64,000 bases of DNA from Burkholderiales bacterium (lineage in GTDB: Bacteria > Pseudomonadota > Gammaproteobacteria > Burkholderiales > Burkholderiaceae_D): contig JACPWS010000078.1 of NCBI GenBank assembly GCA_016196925.1, forward strand, positions 1-64,000. The letters are read 5' to 3'. Below are positions 18,103 through 27,710 of the stretch, piece after piece. A program made the position numbers and the translations under genes. The number at the start of each line of letters is the position of its first letter. Positions within the stretch are counted from its first letter, which is position 1. The notes under the pieces are model-generated. The model saw only the letters and a program-made list of their open reading frames with translations. It ran no database searches and was not told the DNA's origin.

Positions 18103-19938
18103 ATGCGATTGCGCCTGCTGCCCTCGCTCCTGTGCTGCTTGTGCTGTTTGTGCGGCGGCCAGGCGCTGGCGCAAGCGGGCGCAGCAGCCGCTGCCGGGCA
18201 AGATGGCGTGCAGGATGGCGAGCAGGATGGCGAACAAGAAGCGCGCAGCATCAACGGCCGCTTCCGCCTGCAAGCGGCTAAGGCCGACTGGGCCGCCTTG
18301 CTGCAAAAGCACATACCCGAATTCGCCGCCAGTAGCGATGCCGGCACCGTGACCCCGGCCATGATACGCAAGCTGCGCCAGGATATCGGCAATATCCTGG
18401 CGACCGAAGGCTATTTTTCTCCTCTCATCACATTCAACTATTCCGATAGCGATCAGCCGGGCGCCAAGCTGATCGCGGTCGTGGTCGATGCCGGGCCGCG
18501 CACGGTCGTCGCCAGCGTCGCGCTGAACCTGAGCGGCGCGCTGGCGCAAGCGGCCGGTGGCGGCGATCAGAAAGCGCGGCAAAGGCGGGCCGCCTTGCAA
18601 GCCGACTGGGGTTTGCCGGTCGGCCAGGCGTTCCGCGAAGACGACTGGAACGACGCCAAAAACCGCCTCGGCGAAAGCTTGCGCGCCGACGTGTATGCCG
18701 CCGCCACACTCGCCGGCAGCCAGGCCGCCGTCACCGCCGACAGCCAGCGCGCCGACCTCAGCCTGGAAATCGACAGCGGCCCGCCGTTTGCGCTGGGCGA
18801 GATGCGCGTGACCGGCTTGCAGCGCTATCCGGCCTGGCTGCTGCAACGTTTTCAGCCGCCACAGGCGGGCGAACCGTATGCGCGGGCGCGCCTGCTCGAC
18901 TATCAGCGCAATTTGCAGAATTCGGCTTACTTCGCCAGCGTCGCGGTCGGCATCGACCCCGATCCCGCCAAGGCGGCTGCGGTGCCGCTGGAAGTCGCGC
19001 TGGTCGAGCGCCAGGCGCGCGATCTCGGCTTCGGCGCCGGCTACAGCACCAATACCGGCTGGCGCAGCGAAGTGACTTATCGCGACCGCAATATCGCCGG
19101 CCAGGCCTGGGATTTGCGCAGCGCCGTGCGCATAGAGCAGCGCCGCCAGCTCGCTTATGCCGACATCTACCTGCCGCCGCATGCCAATAATTATCTCGAT
19201 TCGATCGGCGTGCTGAGCGAGCGCTCGGATCTCGCCGGACTCAGGCAAAACCGTAATGCGCTAGGCATCAAACGCAGCAGCACGCGCGGCCATCTGGAAC
19301 AAAGGCTGGGCTTGAATCTGATGCGCGAAACCATCAGGCTGGAGGGCGAGGCGGCCAGCGTCAACCGCGCGCTGGTGGCCAGCATAGGCTGGAGCTGGCG
19401 CGAGGTCGACTCTGCCTTAGCTCCGCGCCGCGGGCAAATCGCCCAGCTCGATCTGGCGCTGTCTGACAAGCTCTTGTTTTCGGACCAGCGCTTCTTGCGC
19501 ACCTACGCCAAATACCAGCGCTGGCTGCCGGCCGGCAAACACGGTAACTTCATCTTGCGGGCGGAAGCCGGGCAAGTGCTGGCGCAAGACGGGCAAGGCA
19601 TACCGGAAGAATATCTGTTTCGCACCGGCGGCAGCACTACCGTGCGCGGTTACGGCTACCAAAGTCTCGGTATCCAGCATGCTTCCGGGGTGAGCGGCGG
19701 CCGCGTGCTGGGCGTGGCCAGCGCCGAATACGACCGCTGGCTGCAAGGCGATTGGGGTGCGGCCGCCTTTCTCGATTGCGGCGACGCCGCCGACAGCTGG
19801 CGCGCGCTCAGCCTGCGCCAGGGCATGGGCCTGGGCGCCCGTTACAAAACCCCGGCCGGCCCGATCGCGCTGGACCTCGCTTACGGCCGCCAGTCAAAAA
19901 AATTCCGCCTCGATTTTTCGATCGCGATCGCGTTCTGA
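18103..19938 (+). CDS. tamA: Translocation and assembly module outer-membrane protein TamA
   Basis: A 611-residue BamA/Omp85-family protein. It has a Leu/Cys-rich signal peptide (to about residue 23), a Gln/Asp/Gly-rich linker (QDGVQDGEQDGEQE), POTRA-like repeats to about residue 280, and a C-terminal 16-strand barrel with GGSTTVRGYGYQSLG, the conserved (V/I)RG(Y/F) lid-lock motif. TamA works with TamB to insert some outer-membrane proteins and to move phospholipid between membranes. It follows tolR by 9 bases and is followed at once by tamB, so all are probably co-transcribed. Confidence 0.93.
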   Translation: MRLRLLPSLLCCLCCLCGGQALAQAGAAAAAGQDGVQDGEQDGEQEARSINGRFRLQAAKADWAALLQKHIPEFAASSDAGTVTPAMIRKLRQDIGNILATEGYFSPLITFNYSDSDQPGAKLIAVVVDAGPRTVVASVALNLSGALAQAAGGGDQKARQRRAALQADWGLPVGQAFREDDWNDAKNRLGESLRADVYAAATLAGSQAAVTADSQRADLSLEIDSGPPFALGEMRVTGLQRYPAWLLQRFQPPQAGEPYARARLLDYQRNLQNSAYFASVAVGIDPDPAKAAAVPLEVALVERQARDLGFGAGYSTNTGWRSEVTYRDRNIAGQAWDLRSAVRIEQRRQLAYADIYLPPHANNYLDSIGVLSERSDLAGLRQNRNALGIKRSSTRGHLEQRLGLNLMRETIRLEGEAASVNRALVASIGWSWREVDSALAPRRGQIAQLDLALSDKLLFSDQRFLRTYAKYQRWLPAGKHGNFILRAEAGQVLAQDGQGIPEEYLFRTGGSTTVRGYGYQSLGIQHASGVSGGRVLGVASAEYDRWLQGDWGAAAFLDCGDAADSWRALSLRQGMGLGARYKTPAGPIALDLAYGRQSKKFRLDFSIAIAF

Positions 19939-19939
19939 C

Positions 19940-22900
19940 ATGAACCAGCCCGCCCCCCAACCTCAGCTCCAGCCTCAGGCCCGGCACGAACGCCTGCCGC
20001 CGGTCGCCGGCAAAACGCGGCCGGCGCGTCTGGCGCTGCGGGTCGCGCTGGCGCTGTCCAGCCTGGTGCTGGCGGGCGGCTTGCTGCTGGTCTGGCTGCT
20101 GGGCAGCGCCGCCGGCAGCCGCGCCCTGTTGCAAGGCCTGGCCGGCGCCAGCGGCGGCGCCTTCACTTGTTCGGGCATAGCCGGCACGCTCGGGCGCGAG
20201 TTAAGGCTGGACCAGTTCGCGCTGCGCGCGCCGGGCTTGCGCATAGACGGCAGCGGCGTGCACCTGCGCTGGCAGCCGGCCGCCTTGCTGCGCGGCCGCT
20301 TGCAAATCGATACGCTGGAAGCGAGTACGCTGCGCATCGCCAGTGCGCAAAGCGGCGCGGCGGCGCGCTTGCCGGCCGGGCTGGCGCTGCCGCTGACGAT
20401 AGAGTTGCCGCAACTGGCGCTGGGCCGTTTGCAGATCGCCGGCCTGGACGCCGATAACAAGCCGGCCGGGTGGCTGACGCTGAGCGCGATCAGCGCCAGC
20501 CTGCGCTATGCGCAACAGCGTTACCAGGGGCAGGCCGCGCTCGATTCGCTCTGGGGCCGTCTGCAGCTGGAAGCGCGGCTGGCCGATGCGCGCCCGTTTG
20601 TGCTGAACGGCAAGCTGAACTGGCAAGGACAGGCCTATCCCGCGCTGCCGCGCCTGAACTTGCAAGGCCAGCTGGACGGCTCGCTGGAAACCGTGCGACT
20701 GGCGCTGCAGGCGCCCGCCAGCCCCTTGCCAGCCGTGTCGGCCGTGCCAGCCTTGCAAGGCCAGGCCAGCGCTACCTTCACCCCGTTTGCCGCGCCGTTC
20801 TTGCGCAGCCTGCAAGCCGACTTGCTGCACGCTAATCCGGCCGCATGGCAGGCCGCGGCGCCGCAAGCCGATTTGCGCATCCGCGCGGCACTGGCGGCGA
20901 GCGCAACAGAGACCGGCATCCTGAGCGGCGAACTCGAGCTCGGCAACGCCCGCCCCGGCAGCCTCGACCATAACGCGCTGCCGCTGCTAGCCTTGAAAAC
21001 CCGGCTGAGCTGGGCGGCGGACCGCATAGACTTGTCGCGCCTGCAGCTGCAACTGCCAGGCCAGGGCGCGGTCAGCGGCCATGCGCTGTGGCAATGGGGC
21101 GCCGGCCCCAGAGGCGAGGCGCAACTGACGCTGGCTGGCGTCGACCTCAGGCAAATCGACAGTCGCCTGCACGCCAGCAAGATCAGGGGCAGCTTGCAAG
21201 CGCACAGTGCTGCGGCGCACGCCGTCGCGCTGCAAGCCCACCTCAGCGACGGCGTCGCCAGCCTGCAAGCCGAAGGCGTTTATCAAGCTGCGCCGGCCTT
21301 GCTGACATTCAGCAAGCTCGATCTGCGGGCGGACGATTCGCATCTGCAAGGGCAGGGCGACATCGCCTTCGGCGGCGCCCAGGCCTTTCATTTCAAGGGC
21401 AGCCTGCTGAATTTCGATCCGGCGCGCTGGCTGGCGGCGCCGGCCGGACGCCTGCAAGCGCAATTCAGCGGCCAGGGCCAATTGCAGCCGCGCCTGCAAT
21501 TGCAGGCGAGCCTGCCGCAACTGCAGGGCCACTATGCGGGACAAGCGCTGCAAGCGAAACTCGATCTGCGCTGGCTGGCCGGCCAGCAACTACAGTTGAA
21601 TCACTTCGACCTGCATTGGGGCAAGAATGCGCTGACGGCGCACGGCGCCTGGGGCGCGGACTACGATAGCCTGCAATTCAGCCTGGACGCGCCCGAGCTG
21701 AGCGCGTTCAACCCGCTGACCGCGCCGCTGCAATTGACGCTGGGCGGCAGCCTGCAAGCGCAAGCGCGCCTGCAAGGGCGTTTCAACGAACCGGCCGGCA
21801 CGCTCGCCACCGAAGCCAGGCAGCTGCAAATTGTTTACCGCCAACGCCGCATCAGCATCGCCGGCCTGAACGGAAAACTGGCGCTGGGCGGCGGCAGCCG
21901 CGGCCAATTCGAGGGCGAGATCAGCGCGCAACATGTAGGCGGCGATTGGCCCGGCCTGAGCTTCGCTTCCGGCGCCGCTGCGCCGGGCGAGTCCGATAAG
22001 CTGGCAGGGCTGAGCCTGCAACTGACGGGCCGGCGCGACGCCCACAGCCTGACGCTGGACGCCGCCTTCCCCGGCCGACAAAAGCTGAATCTGCAAGCGA
22101 GCGGCGGCTTGCAATCCGCAACAAAAAACAGCGCCTGGAGCTGGAACGGACTATTGCAAGCCTTCACGCTGAGCGGCAAGCCGGACTTGCGGCTGCAAAG
22201 CGCGGCCACGCTGCAAGTGTCGCCGCAGACGATGCGCCTGGGCGGCCTGCAACTGCACAGCGAGCTCGGTTCGCTGGCGCTGGCCAGTCTGGAATGGACG
22301 CCGGAGTCGCTCAGCAGCGCGGGCAGCATCAGCGCGGCGCGCGTGCTGGCCATCGCCGGCTTGCTCAAGCCGCAATACGCGCTGGACGGCAATTTGCAAG
22401 TCGATGGGCAATGGCAATTGCAATTCAAAGACAATGTGCGCGGTGAAATCCACCTGCAACGCCGTAGCGGCGACTTGCGCATCGTCGACACCGACGGCGC
22501 CGGCATCCCGGTCGCGCTCGGCATGCGCGCGCTGGAGGTCGATGTGCAACTGGGCGGACTGATCGCCGGCAGCGCGCATGAGCGCCTGGCGCTGCAACTG
22601 AAGGCGGACGGCAGCCGGCTGGGGCAATGGCAATTGCAGGCGAACTCGGCGCTCAGCCGGCTCGACGGCCAGTGGCGAGTGGCGCCCGATGCCGCGCTGG
22701 ACGGCAGTCTCAACGCCGCCATCCCCGACTTGCAATGGCTGGGGCCATCGATCAATCCGGGGCTGGTGCTGAAGGGCAAATTGAATGTCGACGCCAGGCT
22801 GGCCGGCAGCATAGCCCAGCCGCATTACCTGGCGAACCTGAGCGGGCGCGAACTGGAGCTGGCGTTCGCTTCCGAGGGTTTGCTGCTGCCGAACGGCAGC

Positions 22901-24088
22901 CTGGAAGCGCAACTGGAAGACCGCCATCTGAAGCTCAACCAGCTGCAATTTTTCAATACCGTCACCAGCATGCCGCGCCACGCCCAATTCCAGGGCGTGG
23001 AGTGGCTGGGGGAAAAAGGCGAATTCCATGCCAGCGGCGAGATCGACATCGGCCAGGAAACCGGCAGCATCCGGGCGCAGTGGCAACGATTCCCGCTGTT
23101 GCAGCGCAAAGACCGCTGGCTGCTGGTGTCGGGCCAGGCCAGCATCGTCGAGGCGAATAATATCTGGAGCCTGACGGGCAAACTCGATGCCGACGGCGCC
23201 TATTTCAAATTGCCGAAAGCGCCGCCGCCCAGCCTGTCCAGCGATGTGATAGTCAGCCGCGCCGGCAAGGAACGCAAGACGAATGGCGGCGAAAACGGCA
23301 AAAAAGGCGTGAAGACGCGCGTCGACGTCAGCCTGGACATGGGGCCGCATTTCGTGTTCGTCGGACGCGGGCTCGATACCGGCCTGGCCGGCAGCATACG
23401 GTTGCGCGCTAATGACGGCGCACCGCTGCAAGCCAGCGGCAGCATACGCACGGTAGGCGGCGTGTACGAGGGCTACGGCCAGCAACTCGCGATCGAGCGC
23501 GGCATCCTGAATTTCCAGGGCTCGCCGGCCAATCCCGGCCTCAACATACGCGCGCTGCGCCAGGGTCTGGCGGTGGAAGCCGGGGTCGAAGTGGTCGGCA
23601 GCGTGGCCGCGCCGCAAGTCCGGCTGGTGTCGGAGCCTGCCGTGCCGGACGCCGAAAAACTGAGCTGGCTGGTGCTGGGGCGCGGCTCCGACCAATTGGC
23701 CGGCAGCGACGCCAGCCTGCTGATGTCGGCCGCCTCCGCCATCTTCGGCGGCGACGGCAGCCGCAACGTGCCGCGCGACATCGTGCAGGGCCTGGGCTTC
23801 GACGAATTTGCGATAGGCGCGGCCGGCAACGGCAGCAGCTCGCGCCTGCCCGGCCAGACCATCGCCGGCAGCACCGGCCTCGCCAACGGCGCCACCACGT
23901 CCGGCGAGCAGGTGCTCAGCATAGGCAAGCGCCTGATGCCCGGCCTGGTGCTGTCAGTCGAGCGCGGCCTGTCGGACGCCAGCGGCGCAGTCAAGCTCAG
24001 CTGGCAACTGACGCGGCGTATCAGCGTTACGGGGCGCACGGGGAGTGAGTCGGCGGTGGATGCGTATTACACGTTTTCGTTTCATTGA
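19940..24088 (+). CDS. tamB: Translocation and assembly module inner-membrane protein TamB
   Basis: A protein of 1382 residues, typical of TamB/YtfN (DUF490). A basic Pro/Gln-rich cytoplasmic tail is followed by one TM segment (ALRVALALSSLVLAGGLLLV) and then a very long series of beta-strand repeats forming the periplasm-spanning hydrophobic taco. The C-terminal DUF490 domain starts near residue 1050 and ends in the barrel-like VDAYYTFSFH. The ATG is one base after the tamA stop, so translation is probably coupled. The long frame running upstream of this start is only the shadow of tamA. Confidence 0.93.
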   Translation: MNQPAPQPQLQPQARHERLPPVAGKTRPARLALRVALALSSLVLAGGLLLVWLLGSAAGSRALLQGLAGASGGAFTCSGIAGTLGRELRLDQFALRAPGLRIDGSGVHLRWQPAALLRGRLQIDTLEASTLRIASAQSGAAARLPAGLALPLTIELPQLALGRLQIAGLDADNKPAGWLTLSAISASLRYAQQRYQGQAALDSLWGRLQLEARLADARPFVLNGKLNWQGQAYPALPRLNLQGQLDGSLETVRLALQAPASPLPAVSAVPALQGQASATFTPFAAPFLRSLQADLLHANPAAWQAAAPQADLRIRAALAASATETGILSGELELGNARPGSLDHNALPLLALKTRLSWAADRIDLSRLQLQLPGQGAVSGHALWQWGAGPRGEAQLTLAGVDLRQIDSRLHASKIRGSLQAHSAAAHAVALQAHLSDGVASLQAEGVYQAAPALLTFSKLDLRADDSHLQGQGDIAFGGAQAFHFKGSLLNFDPARWLAAPAGRLQAQFSGQGQLQPRLQLQASLPQLQGHYAGQALQAKLDLRWLAGQQLQLNHFDLHWGKNALTAHGAWGADYDSLQFSLDAPELSAFNPLTAPLQLTLGGSLQAQARLQGRFNEPAGTLATEARQLQIVYRQRRISIAGLNGKLALGGGSRGQFEGEISAQHVGGDWPGLSFASGAAAPGESDKLAGLSLQLTGRRDAHSLTLDAAFPGRQKLNLQASGGLQSATKNSAWSWNGLLQAFTLSGKPDLRLQSAATLQVSPQTMRLGGLQLHSELGSLALASLEWTPESLSSAGSISAARVLAIAGLLKPQYALDGNLQVDGQWQLQFKDNVRGEIHLQRRSGDLRIVDTDGAGIPVALGMRALEVDVQLGGLIAGSAHERLALQLKADGSRLGQWQLQANSALSRLDGQWRVAPDAALDGSLNAAIPDLQWLGPSINPGLVLKGKLNVDARLAGSIAQPHYLANLSGRELELAFASEGLLLPNGSLEAQLEDRHLKLNQLQFFNTVTSMPRHAQFQGVEWLGEKGEFHASGEIDIGQETGSIRAQWQRFPLLQRKDRWLLVSGQASIVEANNIWSLTGKLDADGAYFKLPKAPPPSLSSDVIVSRAGKERKTNGGENGKKGVKTRVDVSLDMGPHFVFVGRGLDTGLAGSIRLRANDGAPLQASGSIRTVGGVYEGYGQQLAIERGILNFQGSPANPGLNIRALRQGLAVEAGVEVVGSVAAPQVRLVSEPAVPDAEKLSWLVLGRGSDQLAGSDASLLMSAASAIFGGDGSRNVPRDIVQGLGFDEFAIGAAGNGSSSRLPGQTIAGSTGLANGATTSGEQVLSIGKRLMPGLVLSVERGLSDASGAVKLSWQLTRRISVTGRTGSESAVDAYYTFSFH

Positions 24089-24111
24089 GGGGGCGACTAT
24101 ATGCTGCGGTC

Positions 24112-24615
24112 GTAGGGCGGATCAGGCGCAGCCGTCATCCGCCGTATGCATTGGCGGCCTTGCATGGTGATTTACCGTGTCGTCAATAAACACCTGCGTC
24201 AGGTTTTTTGGATCGCCGGCCGGGGGTAGCCCGGCGGCTACTAACCTTTTTTGCTTCGCCAAAAAAGGTGAGCCAAAAAAGGCGACCGCAGACTTGCCCT
24301 TCGGGTGCTTACGCTACGCTTCAGCACAATTTGTGCGTCACAAAAAATGGGAAATGAACGAAACTCGGTGACGGAACAATCGCTTGCAAGCGATTGCCGT
24401 TCCGCAGGCGAGGTGCATGCACCTCGAAACCCCTGCTCCACCTCAGACAGCGGACACTTCTTTTTCCATTTTCTGTGAAGCACAAATTGCTGCGTCCCCA
24501 GCGGATGAAGGTCAAAGGCAACGTCAAAAACAACGATACGCAGCCGCTTCTCAGATAAATTTTGTCGCCAATTACGCCGTAAGTAGGGCGGATCAGGCGC
24601 AGCCGTCATCCGCCG
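24112..24615. repeat. ~500-bp non-coding element bounded by 33-bp direct repeats
   Basis: A 33-bp sequence containing GGCGGAT...ATCCGCC occurs identically at 24112-24144 and 24583-24615. The interior has no credible gene. It holds the 16-bp palindrome GAGGTGCATGCACCTC-like core near 24411, a palindrome around CGCTTGCAAGCG near 24384, and long imperfect inverted arms (about 24325-24355 with 24455-24495, sharing CACAAATT and CACAAAAAATGG-like sequence). The right copy supplies the stop codon of the SDR gene on the minus strand. Confidence 0.7.
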
Positions 24616-25460
24616 CAGGTGGCCGGCAGGCGCGCGCCGTTCAGGCTGAGGATGCTGTCGCCGTTCGGGTCGACGTATTTTCTGGAAATCAGGCCGCGCA
24701 TCACTTCGGAACTTGGATAGCGCAGATGCATGCCGGCTGTGGTCGCGGCGTCGACGATCAGCTGCGCGATCTGGTCCGGGCTTTGGCCTATGCTGGCGAA
24801 GGCCTGGGCCGCGCCTTCCAGATACGCGGCGCGCATCGCGGCATAGGCTTCCAGCTGGTTTGCTTGGCTATGCACTTTTTCCTGTACGCTGGCCACGAAT
24901 TCGCTGTGGACCGGGCCAGGCTCTATCAGTGCAATCTTGATGCCGAAACGCTGGGCGACCGGGGCCAGGCTTTCCATGAAACCTTCGACCGCAAATTTCG
25001 CCGCGCAATACGCATCATTAAACGGCTGCCCGATCAAGCCGCCTACGCTCGACACGCTGAGGATGCGCCCGGCGCCGGCGGCGCGCATGTGGGGGAACAC
25101 GGCTTGCGTGACGCGCCAGACGCCGTAGAAATTCACGTCCATCACTTGCTGCAGGTCGCCGATGCCGGTTTCTTCCATCGCACCGAGAAAACCGCTGCCG
25201 GCATTGTTGACCAGTACATCGATTTGTCCGTGCGTCTGGATTACCCGCTGCACGCAAGCGCTGACGGAAGCCTGATCCTGCACATCCATCTGTTGCAGTT
25301 CCAGCGCAAGGCCCTGCGCTTGCGCAGCCTGTTGCAGCGCGCCGGCCTTGTCCAGGTTGCGCATGGTGGCGACTACGGTAAAACCGGCCTTGGCCAGTGC
25401 GAGCGCGGTGCTGAGACCGATGCCGGACGAGGTGCCGGTGACGAGGGCAATTTTTTTCAT
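24606..25460 (-). CDS. SDR-family oxidoreductase
   Basis: A 284-residue short-chain dehydrogenase with KKIALVTGTSSGIGLSTA (nucleotide-binding), NNAGSGFLG, SVSSVGGLIG and the active-site DAYCAAK (Tyr-x3-Lys). Length and C-terminal part resemble the group often annotated as ketoreductase or 17-beta-HSD-like. The substrate is unknown. The ATG at 25460 is preferred because AGGAATC precedes it and eight extra upstream residues do not fit. The last codons (Cys-Gly-Gly-stop) come from the 33-bp repeat, so the original C-terminus has probably been replaced. It lies 28 bases after the metallo-hydrolase gene and shares its promoter region with the divergent TetR gene. Confidence 0.88.
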   Translation of the reverse strand: MKKIALVTGTSSGIGLSTALALAKAGFTVVATMRNLDKAGALQQAAQAQGLALELQQMDVQDQASVSACVQRVIQTHGQIDVLVNNAGSGFLGAMEETGIGDLQQVMDVNFYGVWRVTQAVFPHMRAAGAGRILSVSSVGGLIGQPFNDAYCAAKFAVEGFMESLAPVAQRFGIKIALIEPGPVHSEFVASVQEKVHSQANQLEAYAAMRAAYLEGAAQAFASIGQSPDQIAQLIVDAATTAGMHLRYPSSEVMRGLISRKYVDPNGDSILSLNGARLPATCGG

Positions 25461-25488
25461 AATGATTCCTATGGAAATGTTCAATTGT

Positions 25489-26532
25489 TTATTCAGCGAC
25501 CAGCAAGTACAGATTAGGCTGGGCGGCAGGCGCGGTCAACCACCAGCGTTTGCCGCTTGGCGGCTCGGCGATATCGACCGCTTCGCCCATCTGCGGCGTG
25601 CTGAGCTTGACGCCGCCTTGCGCCGCCAGTGCGACGATGCGCTCGAACGGCTCGTACCAGGCGTGCAGCGCCAGGTCGAAGGTGCCGTTGTGGATAGGCA
25701 GTAAATATTTGCCGTGCAAGTCGAGGTGCGCTTGCAGCGTTTGTTCCGGCTGCATGTGCACGTCCGGCCATTGCGCATCGTAGGCGCCGGTTTCTATCAG
25801 GGTCAGGTCGAACGGGCCGTATTGCTCGCCTATCTGTTTAAAGCCGGGGAAGTAGCCGGAATCGCCGCTGAAGAAAATGCGTAAGTCGTCATCCAGGATG
25901 ACCCAGGACGCCCATAGCGTTTTATCGCGGTCGCTCAGGCCGCGTCCGGAAAAATGCTGGGCCGGGGTGGCGACCAAGCGTATGCCATGCACAACCGTGC
26001 TTTGCCACCAAGCCAGTTGCTGCACCTTGGCCGGGTCTATGCCCCAAGCGATCAGCGTAGCGCCGACGCCGAGTGGCGTCAGGAAGTGTTCTACCTTATC
26101 CGCCAGCTGCAAAATCGCCGCTTTATCCAGGTGGTCGTAATGGTCGTGCGACAGGATCACGCCCTTGATAGGCGGCAGCTGGTCTAGGCTTATCGGCGGT
26201 TGATGAAAGCGTTTCGGCCCCAGCCATGACAGCGGCGAGGCGCGCTCGGAAAACACCGGGTCGGTCAGCCAGAATTCGCCGCGCAGCTTCAGCAAGACGG
26301 TCGAATGGCCGAGGCGGAACAGGCTAGAGTCCGGCGCCGCCAGCAATTGCGCCCGGCTCAGCTCAAACACCGGGATGCTGTCGCTGGGCACGGTGTCGGC
26401 CGGTTTGCGGAACAAGAAGCGCCAGGCGATGCCCAGCGTTTTCAAGAAGCCAGGCTCGCGCAAGCGTTTCTGGTTCAGGAATTTGCCGCTGTGCTGTTGC
26501 GATGATGGGGTGCTATCGGTGCTTGCAATCAT
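25489..26532 (-). CDS. MBL-fold metallo-hydrolase, NAPE-PLD/UlaG-like
   Basis: A 347-residue metallo-beta-lactamase-fold protein. The zinc motif is SHDHYDHLD, with later ligands in TPAQHFSGRG, FSGDSGYF and PIHNGTFDLA. The order and sequence match the N-acyl-phosphatidylethanolamine phospholipase D-like group (LGHSTVLLKL, WLTDPVFSERASP). Such enzymes cleave phosphodiester or related bonds; the substrate here is not known. A basic N-terminus with a short hydrophobic stretch could associate with the membrane. It is the first gene of a two-gene operon with the SDR, divergent from the TetR gene. Confidence 0.88.
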   Translation of the reverse strand: MIASTDSTPSSQQHSGKFLNQKRLREPGFLKTLGIAWRFLFRKPADTVPSDSIPVFELSRAQLLAAPDSSLFRLGHSTVLLKLRGEFWLTDPVFSERASPLSWLGPKRFHQPPISLDQLPPIKGVILSHDHYDHLDKAAILQLADKVEHFLTPLGVGATLIAWGIDPAKVQQLAWWQSTVVHGIRLVATPAQHFSGRGLSDRDKTLWASWVILDDDLRIFFSGDSGYFPGFKQIGEQYGPFDLTLIETGAYDAQWPDVHMQPEQTLQAHLDLHGKYLLPIHNGTFDLALHAWYEPFERIVALAAQGGVKLSTPQMGEAVDIAEPPSGKRWWLTAPAAQPNLYLLVAE

Positions 26533-26593
26533 GGTATTGGATTCCTGTCTGGGCGAATTCGTAAGCAGGTTCGGGGAAATGCTCTTAAATAAT

Positions 26594-26609
26594 TACACTG
26601 CACAGTGTA
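26594..26609. promoter_or_regulatory. Probable TetR operator
   Basis: TACACTG-CA-CAGTGTA is a perfect 7-bp inverted repeat in the 155-base divergent gap between the metallo-hydrolase and TetR genes. A degenerate second copy, ACTGCCTAGTGTA, lies at 26632-26644, followed by an AT-rich stretch. The position fits autoregulation and control of the divergent operon (inference). Confidence 0.7.
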
Positions 26610-26687
26610 GTTTCCATTTTGAAGAAAGTAAACTGCCTAGTGTAAAATTCTCGATATATTTTCACTTTCCACTCTCAGAACGCCGCC

Positions 26688-27296
26688 ATGTCCCTGCCGC
26701 AACGCCAGACCGACCGCAAACGCCTCGCCATTTTGCAAGCGGCGATACAGGAATTCCGCAGCAATGGCTACGAGGCGACCAGCATGGATAAAATCGCCGC
26801 CACTGCCGAAGTATCCAAGCGCACGGTGTACAACCATTTCCCCAGCAAAGAAGACTTGTTTGCCGCGATCTTGCTGCAACTGTGGGAAAGCTCGGCCGCG
26901 CAAGGCGAATTCAACTACCAGGCAGATATTCCTGTTAAACAACAATTGCTGGCTTTTTTGCAGCGCAAGATGCGCATGTTGTGCGACCCGAATTTCATCG
27001 CCCTGGCGCGGGTCGCGGTCGCCGCCACCATCCACACGCCGCAACGCGCGCGCGACATGGTGGAGAAGCTCAGCCGGCGCGAAGAGGGTATCGCGGCCTG
27101 GATCAGGGCGGCCCAGGCCGACGGTAAATTAAAAAACGGCGATGCGGCCCTGATGGGGGATATGCTGCAAGGCCAGCTCAAATCGATGGCGTTCTGGCCG
27201 CAAGTCGCGATGGGGCAGCCCTGCCTGAATGAAGAACAGCTGCGCCAAGTGCTGCAACTCACGGCCGGGATGTTTTTGCAGTATTACCAGTGCTGA
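26688..27296 (+). CDS. TetR/AcrR-family transcriptional regulator (AefR-like)
   Basis: A 202-residue repressor. The HTH spans about residues 10-55 and includes AAIQEFRSNGYEATSMDKIAA and VSKRTVYNHFPSKEDLF. The C-terminal ligand domain resembles the AefR-type TetR_C group (FIALARVAVAATIHTP). It is transcribed away from the metallo-hydrolase-SDR operon across a gap with a clean palindrome, so those are its likely targets. A GC-rich stem-loop and repeat copy B follow. Confidence 0.93.
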   Translation: MSLPQRQTDRKRLAILQAAIQEFRSNGYEATSMDKIAATAEVSKRTVYNHFPSKEDLFAAILLQLWESSAAQGEFNYQADIPVKQQLLAFLQRKMRMLCDPNFIALARVAVAATIHTPQRARDMVEKLSRREEGIAAWIRAAQADGKLKNGDAALMGDMLQGQLKSMAFWPQVAMGQPCLNEEQLRQVLQLTAGMFLQYYQC

Positions 27297-27355
27297 CGGC
27301 GCATGCTCAGGCGGAGAGGTTTTACCCGGCGCCATCCTTCTATTTTAGTGTTTTT

Positions 27356-27430
27356 CAGGGAGTATATGGTTTTTTCAAGCTGTCGACCGTATAAACAAAG
27401 GCGATATAAATATACTCCCCTCCAGTAATA
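27356..27430 (+). repeat. Dispersed ~80-bp inverted-end repeat, copy B
   Basis: Starts CAGGGAGTATATGG, carries TTTTTTCAAGCTGTCGACCG in the middle and ends ATATACTCCCC. It is homologous to the copies at 16224, 34591 and 52417, but the most diverged in its core. Confidence 0.65.
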
Positions 27431-27454
27431 TTTTCGTCGCATCCCGTGTTTAAG

Positions 27455-27485
27455 GGGCGCAGCCGGGCGCCTGACGGCTGCGCCC
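27455..27485 (+). terminator. GC-rich stem-loop downstream of the TetR gene
   Basis: GGGCGCAGCCG pairs perfectly with CGGCTGCGCCC around a 9-base loop. No T-run follows, so it may be a Rho-independent terminator of reduced strength or a repeat. The rest of 27486-27710 holds no gene; a TATAAT at 27610-27615 is a possible -10 for tolA, without a good -35. Confidence 0.4.
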
Positions 27486-27710
27486 GGCCCGTTTCGCTGC
27501 TGGCGCTTGAGCTGAAAAAAGGCGGATAAGCTGCGCCCGGCTGCCATGCTCATGGCCGGCTAGCTGCTAATAATCCGAGGAAGTCTGCGGGCGAGACAGT
27601 GTTGCGGTTTATAATTTCGGCTGTCATAACAACCATGCATATCTATTTCGCCAGGGTAGCCCGGGGCTAGAGGCCGGACCCAAGTCGATCTGGGCGAATC
27701 ATACCGAGTC

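Noticed and set aside
22151-23695. 514-codon minus-strand frame inside tamB
   Set aside because: The tamB frame continues through with conserved DUF490 features. The antisense product has no recognisable motif or start signal.
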